Origin: CAYJAY01 sp964368445
GTDB taxonomy: Bacteria > Bacillota > Clostridia > Oscillospirales > Ruminococcaceae
Length of the DNA stretch: 64,000 nucleotides
Direction: 5' to 3'
NCBI GenBank assembly: GCA_964368445.1
Contig: CAYJAY010000008.1
Location: 9,357-73,356, forward strand
Part shown: in pieces, positions 60,994-64,000 of the stretch
Numbering within the stretch: the stretch's first letter is position 1
How the letters are laid out: each line of letters opens with the position of its first letter
The notes under the pieces: generated by a model
The model's database searches: none
The model's input: the letters and a program-made list of their open reading frames with translations, nothing else
What the model was told of the DNA's origin: nothing
Position numbers and translations under genes: made by a program

Positions 60994-61103
60994 TTTAGCT
61001 TTAAAATGTAGCAATACTACGGTTTTTGAACAGGCGGCGCAAAATGCGAGCGAAGCGAGACAATGAGTTTTCAAGAGTTTCACCGTAGGTTAAGATTAGT
61101 TAT
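60994..61103 (+). repeat. Interspersed palindromic repeat, copy C (diverged)
   Basis: It shares AGCTTTAAAATGTAGCAATACTACGG, here read as AGCTTT, then AATACTACGGTTTTTG, GCAAAATG, CGAGCGAAGCGAGACAA and CACCGTAGGT, in the same order as copy B. Middle sections have drifted. It lies just upstream of a small membrane-protein gene. Confidence 0.6.
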
Positions 61104-61121
61104 AATTTTTTGGAGGGGTAT

Positions 61122-61268
61122 ATGACAACTTTAGTTATTCTTTGCGCGTTTGTGTCGTGGTTTGCGGCGCTTATGCTTGGAATTAAAAACAACAACAAAA
61201 GCTTAATCGCGGCTTCGTTTGTTCCGCTTGTGATAGGTGTCATTCAGATCGTTATGCTGTTGGTGTAA
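61122..61268 (+). CDS. Small two-helix membrane protein (48 aa)
   Basis: From ATG 61122 to TAA 61266-61268 with GGAGGGG 5 bases before the start. Two hydrophobic helices (residues 3-20 and 29-48) are joined by IKNNNKS. It is not recognised as any named family. The strong ribosome binding site makes translation likely. It lies between repeat copy C and pgsA. Confidence 0.6.
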   Translation: MTTLVILCAFVSWFAALMLGIKNNNKSLIAASFVPLVIGVIQIVMLLV

Positions 61269-61382
61269 ACATTGTAAAGGCAAACAACAACAAAACATAA
61301 AACGACAGATTTCGTTAGAACATGTGTTATATTGTTATTAACGAGGACAAGAGATATCAAAGTGTATGTGGGGTAGGGCTAG

Positions 61383-61961
61383 ATGACAAAAGACAAACTC
61401 AAGTGGGAATGGAGCGTGCCAAACGGTATATCAATCTTTAGAATTGTATTAATTCCTATATTTGCATATCTTTTTTTATATGGTAGGCAACAGGGCGACA
61501 TGTCGTATATTTTGTATGCGACGATAGTTTTGGCGGTGTCCGGGTTAACCGATATGTTTGATGGTTTGATAGCGCGAAAGTTTAATCAAATAACGGAACT
61601 TGGAAAATTGCTTGATCCGTTGGCAGATAAGCTCACCCAGTTTGCGGTGCTTGTTTGTCTTTCGGTTGAGCATGCCGAGATTAGAGTTCTAACGCTCATA
61701 AGCTTTTCCAAAGAAGTTATGCAGCTTATAGGTTTTTTGCTTTTGTATAAAAAGATCGGAACGTCGGGGCTTGAGGGTTCAAAATGGTTTGGAAGAATTT
61801 CGACGTTTGTGTTCTACGTCTCGATGCTTATCATCGTGTTTTGGACGACCTTGCCAAGCTGGCTTTACTATAGCCTTGTAACAACGGTTGCGGCGCTTAT
61901 GTTGTTTGCGTTCTATCGGTATTTTAAAATTTATAGCTACATTAAAAAGAAGATAGGGTAG
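61383..61961 (+). CDS. pgsA: CDP-alcohol phosphatidyltransferase, probable phosphatidylglycerophosphate synthase
   Basis: 192-residue polytopic enzyme making phosphatidylglycerol phosphate from CDP-diacylglycerol and glycerol 3-phosphate. The CDP-alcohol motif D-x2-DG-x2-AR-x8-G-x3-D-x3-D is intact: DMFDGLIARKFNQITELGKL then LDPLADK. NGISIFRIVLIPIFAY opens helix 1. About five or six helices. Other CDP-alcohol transferases share the motif, but PgsA is the most likely by length and opening. Confidence 0.87.
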   Translation: MTKDKLKWEWSVPNGISIFRIVLIPIFAYLFLYGRQQGDMSYILYATIVLAVSGLTDMFDGLIARKFNQITELGKLLDPLADKLTQFAVLVCLSVEHAEIRVLTLISFSKEVMQLIGFLLLYKKIGTSGLEGSKWFGRISTFVFYVSMLIIVFWTTLPSWLYYSLVTTVAALMLFAFYRYFKIYSYIKKKIG

Positions 61962-61973
61962 TTTTTTTCGTGA

Positions 61974-62001
61974 AAAGGTTCGCTCGCAAGAGTGAACCTT
62001 T
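61974..62001 (+). terminator. Weak terminator-like hairpin after pgsA
   Basis: AAAGGTTCGCTC pairs with GAGTGAACCTTT (one mismatch, loop GCAA). The T-run after it is short (ACTATTAAC follows), so efficiency is uncertain. Confidence 0.5.
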
Positions 62002-62064
62002 ACTATTAACAGATACCCCTATTTTTGGCCAAATTTTAACATTAAATATTACAATAATTACAAC

Positions 62065-62093
62065 TTGCATTGTTGATTTTATTGTGTTAAAAT
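62065..62093 (+). promoter_or_regulatory. Candidate promoter of the LRR protein gene
   Basis: TTGCAT (62065-62070), 17-bp spacer and TAAAAT (62088-62093), about 100 bases ahead of the start codon. Confidence 0.4.
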
Positions 62094-62196
62094 ACAAAGT
62101 GATTGTGAGAATTGTCGAATAGATTGGAAAATAATTGTTGAATTTGACAAAAAATGAATTGTGTTTTTCTTGCACAACGAAAGGACACGAATACCA

Positions 62197-63570
62197 ATGA
62201 AAAAAATTATGGCGAGCATACTCTTTATTTTATTAATTACCTGTCTTTTTTCTGCAACAGCGTTTGCGGCGGATGTAATTTTTACATTTGATAGCTCTGC
62301 GCTGTATGATGCAATGATTGCTAAACATAGTCCTAAGAACCAAGATAGATCTACCCTTACCTTGACGTATGATGATTCTGAAATATGGGTTTTTACAAGT
62401 TTTTACTATTCCCCTAATACAATAACTAGTTTAACTCTAAAAGATTTTCAACAATTAGCCCAACTGCCAAATCTTAGTGTTTTGAATTTTTCAAATAACA
62501 ATTTGAGTACTTTCCCAGATCTTACCGGTCTTAGTTCGGGTGCTTTTAGCAGTTTGACTGAATTAAATTTATCTCACAATAAATTGACGGAGATACCTAC
62601 TTTACCTAATGGTACGTTTAGTAATTTGAAATCACTTAATTTAATGAGTAATAAAATAACAGACATGTCTCCTCTTGCTAGTAGTACGTTTAGTAATTTG
62701 GATCAAATTGAGTTAAGCTTCAATGAAATAACGAATATATCTGCGCTTGCTGGTAGTACGTTTAGTAATTTGACAAAGCTTGAGTTAGAGAGCAATAAAA
62801 TAACGGATATATCAGATTTAACAAGCTTAATTGATAGCAATAATTTGCCGAAAATAAATTTCTTAAATTTAAGAGTGAATAACATAATAAATTTCGGCAC
62901 GCTGGAAAAAATCGCCGGAACAAAAGTTGTTACATTGGAGTTTGCCGAACAAAATTATACGATTACAACGTCGCAAACAAAAGGAATTATTCTTCCATAT
63001 TTTATCGCTGAATTTTTAAATTCATCTTCTTTGTATTACGGTCAAGATACTAATTATACAGCTACACGGATAATTAACCCTACCGATTGTATTAGTAGCG
63101 ATGGTTACAAAACTTTGGATTTGATTAACCCAACCCCCGGTAGTACACATTCTATACATTTGACGGATATTGACGGGGGTGGGCCTAACCGAGATAACTC
63201 ATTACATGGAACAACCTTAACGATAGTCTACGACCCGAATGCGTCAATTCTTCCTCCGGGAGTACAGGGTGGATTAACATCCTCTGCGCCACAACCGTTC
63301 GAACGCGATGTTTTCTATAATGTGTGGGAAAGCAACGTTTCAAACAGCGGATATAGGTTCATTTCAGATGGACCGTTTGCAAAGTTCGAGGGAGTTTGGA
63401 TACATGGTTTCGCTATTTCGCCTAGTAACTATATGGCGAGCGTAGGAGAAGACGGGTCTACCGTTGTGACATTAAAACAAAGTTTTGTCAATACAATTTC
63501 AGACAGCAGAGATATTCTTTTGCATCTGGTTTTTAATGACGGTTACGGCGTAACAAAGTTTGATAAATAA
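62197..63570 (+). CDS. Secreted leucine-rich repeat protein
   Basis: 457 residues with a signal peptide (MKKIMASILFILLITCLFSA then TAFA, cleavage after about residue 24). SDS22-like leucine-rich repeats run from about 85 to 245 (LSVLNFSNNNLSTFPDL, LTELNLSHNKLTEIP, LTKLELESNKITDIS). A C-terminal beta-rich region follows without recognised domain, anchor motif or LPXTG. ATG 62197 is chosen by AAAGGA 11 bases upstream; the frame extends 12 codons further without signal-peptide character. Such proteins often bind host or microbial surface ligands; the target is unknown. Confidence 0.82.
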   Translation: MKKIMASILFILLITCLFSATAFAADVIFTFDSSALYDAMIAKHSPKNQDRSTLTLTYDDSEIWVFTSFYYSPNTITSLTLKDFQQLAQLPNLSVLNFSNNNLSTFPDLTGLSSGAFSSLTELNLSHNKLTEIPTLPNGTFSNLKSLNLMSNKITDMSPLASSTFSNLDQIELSFNEITNISALAGSTFSNLTKLELESNKITDISDLTSLIDSNNLPKINFLNLRVNNIINFGTLEKIAGTKVVTLEFAEQNYTITTSQTKGIILPYFIAEFLNSSSLYYGQDTNYTATRIINPTDCISSDGYKTLDLINPTPGSTHSIHLTDIDGGGPNRDNSLHGTTLTIVYDPNASILPPGVQGGLTSSAPQPFERDVFYNVWESNVSNSGYRFISDGPFAKFEGVWIHGFAISPSNYMASVGEDGSTVVTLKQSFVNTISDSRDILLHLVFNDGYGVTKFDK

Positions 63571-63582
63571 TTAAAATAATTT

Positions 63583-63608
63583 AAAAACCGCAGAGATGCG
63601 GTTTTTTG
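63583..63608 (+). terminator. Rho-independent terminator after the LRR gene
   Basis: Perfect 10-bp stem AAAAACCGCA/TGCGGTTTTT with a GAGA loop and a T-run. Confidence 0.88.
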
Positions 63609-63639
63609 TTAAGAGTTTTTTAAATAGGAGAAACAAAAG

Positions 63640-64000
63640 ATGTTAAAAGAGAGAAAACTTAAATTTCTTATAATATGGGGAACGGCCATTGTTTTATGTT
63701 CGGGTTTTCTACAGATGCATTTTTCCTCTGATACATACGTTCTTTGGGATCTCGGATATATGAACTATCCGCAACAATATTTTTTGCTTGACGGAAGGTT
63801 AATTTCGGCGCTTGTTTGTTTTTTTGCCGGTATACTAAATCTACCGCTTGAGGTTTATATAATAGGTATGACGTTTATCGGAATATTTTTTCTGTCATTT
63901 GCAATTTTGTTAACGACGGATATTTTAAACGAGTTTGTAAAAAAACAAACAACTACTACAAATATTTTTATAACAGCTATTTCGTTTATACTAATTCTTT
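63640..64000 (+). CDS. Polytopic membrane protein, GtrII-like glucosyltransferase (5' part)
   Basis: Open to the window edge: 120 codons. A short basic start (MLKERKLKFL), helices at about 9-25, 55-72 and 74-92, and the loop SSDTYVLWDLGYMNYPQQYF followed by LDGRLISALVCFFAGI. A sDsY...GR.l layout after the first helix is typical of GtrII-like membrane glycosyltransferases. AGGAG lies 10 bases before ATG 63640. Only a fifth or so of such a protein would be in view, so the family call is tentative. Confidence 0.5.
   Translation, partial: MLKERKLKFLIIWGTAIVLCSGFLQMHFSSDTYVLWDLGYMNYPQQYFLLDGRLISALVCFFAGILNLPLEVYIIGMTFIGIFFLSFAILLTTDILNEFVKKQTTTTNIFITAISFILIL

Overview
The window looks like a chromosomal segment of a low-GC, anaerobic member of the Bacillota, most likely an uncultured Clostridia lineage. 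Supporting signs are strong AAAGGA/GGAGG ribosome binding sites, several TTG starts, the gdpP-rplI-dnaB and tilS-hpt-ftsH gene orders, RNase J, MurT/GatD (amidation of lipid II), a DUF1540 protein, and an oxygen-defence set (flavodiiron fusion plus rubredoxin). No rRNA, tRNA, CRISPR array, prophage or insertion sequence was recognised. Taxonomy below class is not resolved from this sequence alone.

Layout. 1-7.4 kb: xylose locus on the minus strand (ROK repressor, xylose isomerase, xylulokinase) and a divergent 7TMR-DISM histidine kinase/response regulator pair. 7.4-13 kb: PatB/MalY C-S lyase, glutamine-dependent NAD synthetase and an anchored C11 peptidase. 13-16.4 kb: NifS-IscU-MnmA sulfur relay and RNase HI. 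16.5-26.4 kb: plus-strand housekeeping run (RNase J, GdpP, L9, DnaB, TilS, Hpt, FtsH). 26.5-34.7 kb: Mbeg1-like hydrolase, a second cysteine desulfurase with ThiI, an extraordinary CinA fusion protein, a CBM9-like protein and two small ORFs. 34.7-42.8 kb: minus-strand surface-polysaccharide cluster (two SGNH-like acetyltransferase partners, MBOAT, dTDP-rhamnose genes, GT2) and a LUD protein. 43.1-46 kb: MurT-GatD-NYN operon. 46-52.7 kb: a CCA-enzyme relative without its catalytic head, then two tandem membrane proteins with an inside SRPBCC domain, and a six-TM protein with a tandem-repeat tail. 52.7-64 kb: FAD protein, second FGGY kinase, cyclodeaminase, YjbQ, flavodiiron fusion, rubredoxin, a small divergent regulator pair, FabG-like reductase, PgsA, a secreted LRR protein and the start of a GtrII-like membrane protein.

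Most striking feature: one uninterrupted 1036-codon gene (30299-33409) joins complete CinA to a transmembrane helix, a sortase-B-like domain that has lost both its catalytic His and Cys, and a C-terminal SpoIID peptidoglycan-cleaving domain. I know of no described protein with this architecture. Second-tier observations are the tandem SRPBCC-TM-BamE-like pair, a three-copy 18-bp operator between a mini Spo0A-like gene and an XRE gene, the headless CCA relative, and families of interspersed palindromic intergenic repeats.

How the genes work together: two cysteine desulfurases each sit beside a tRNA thiolase (MnmA, ThiI). With TilS these give three PP-loop tRNA-modifying enzymes. Cell-wall functions recur (MurT/GatD, SpoIID fusion, O-acetylation, rhamnose synthesis, PgsA). 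All functional statements are from sequence reading only; no database search was run.
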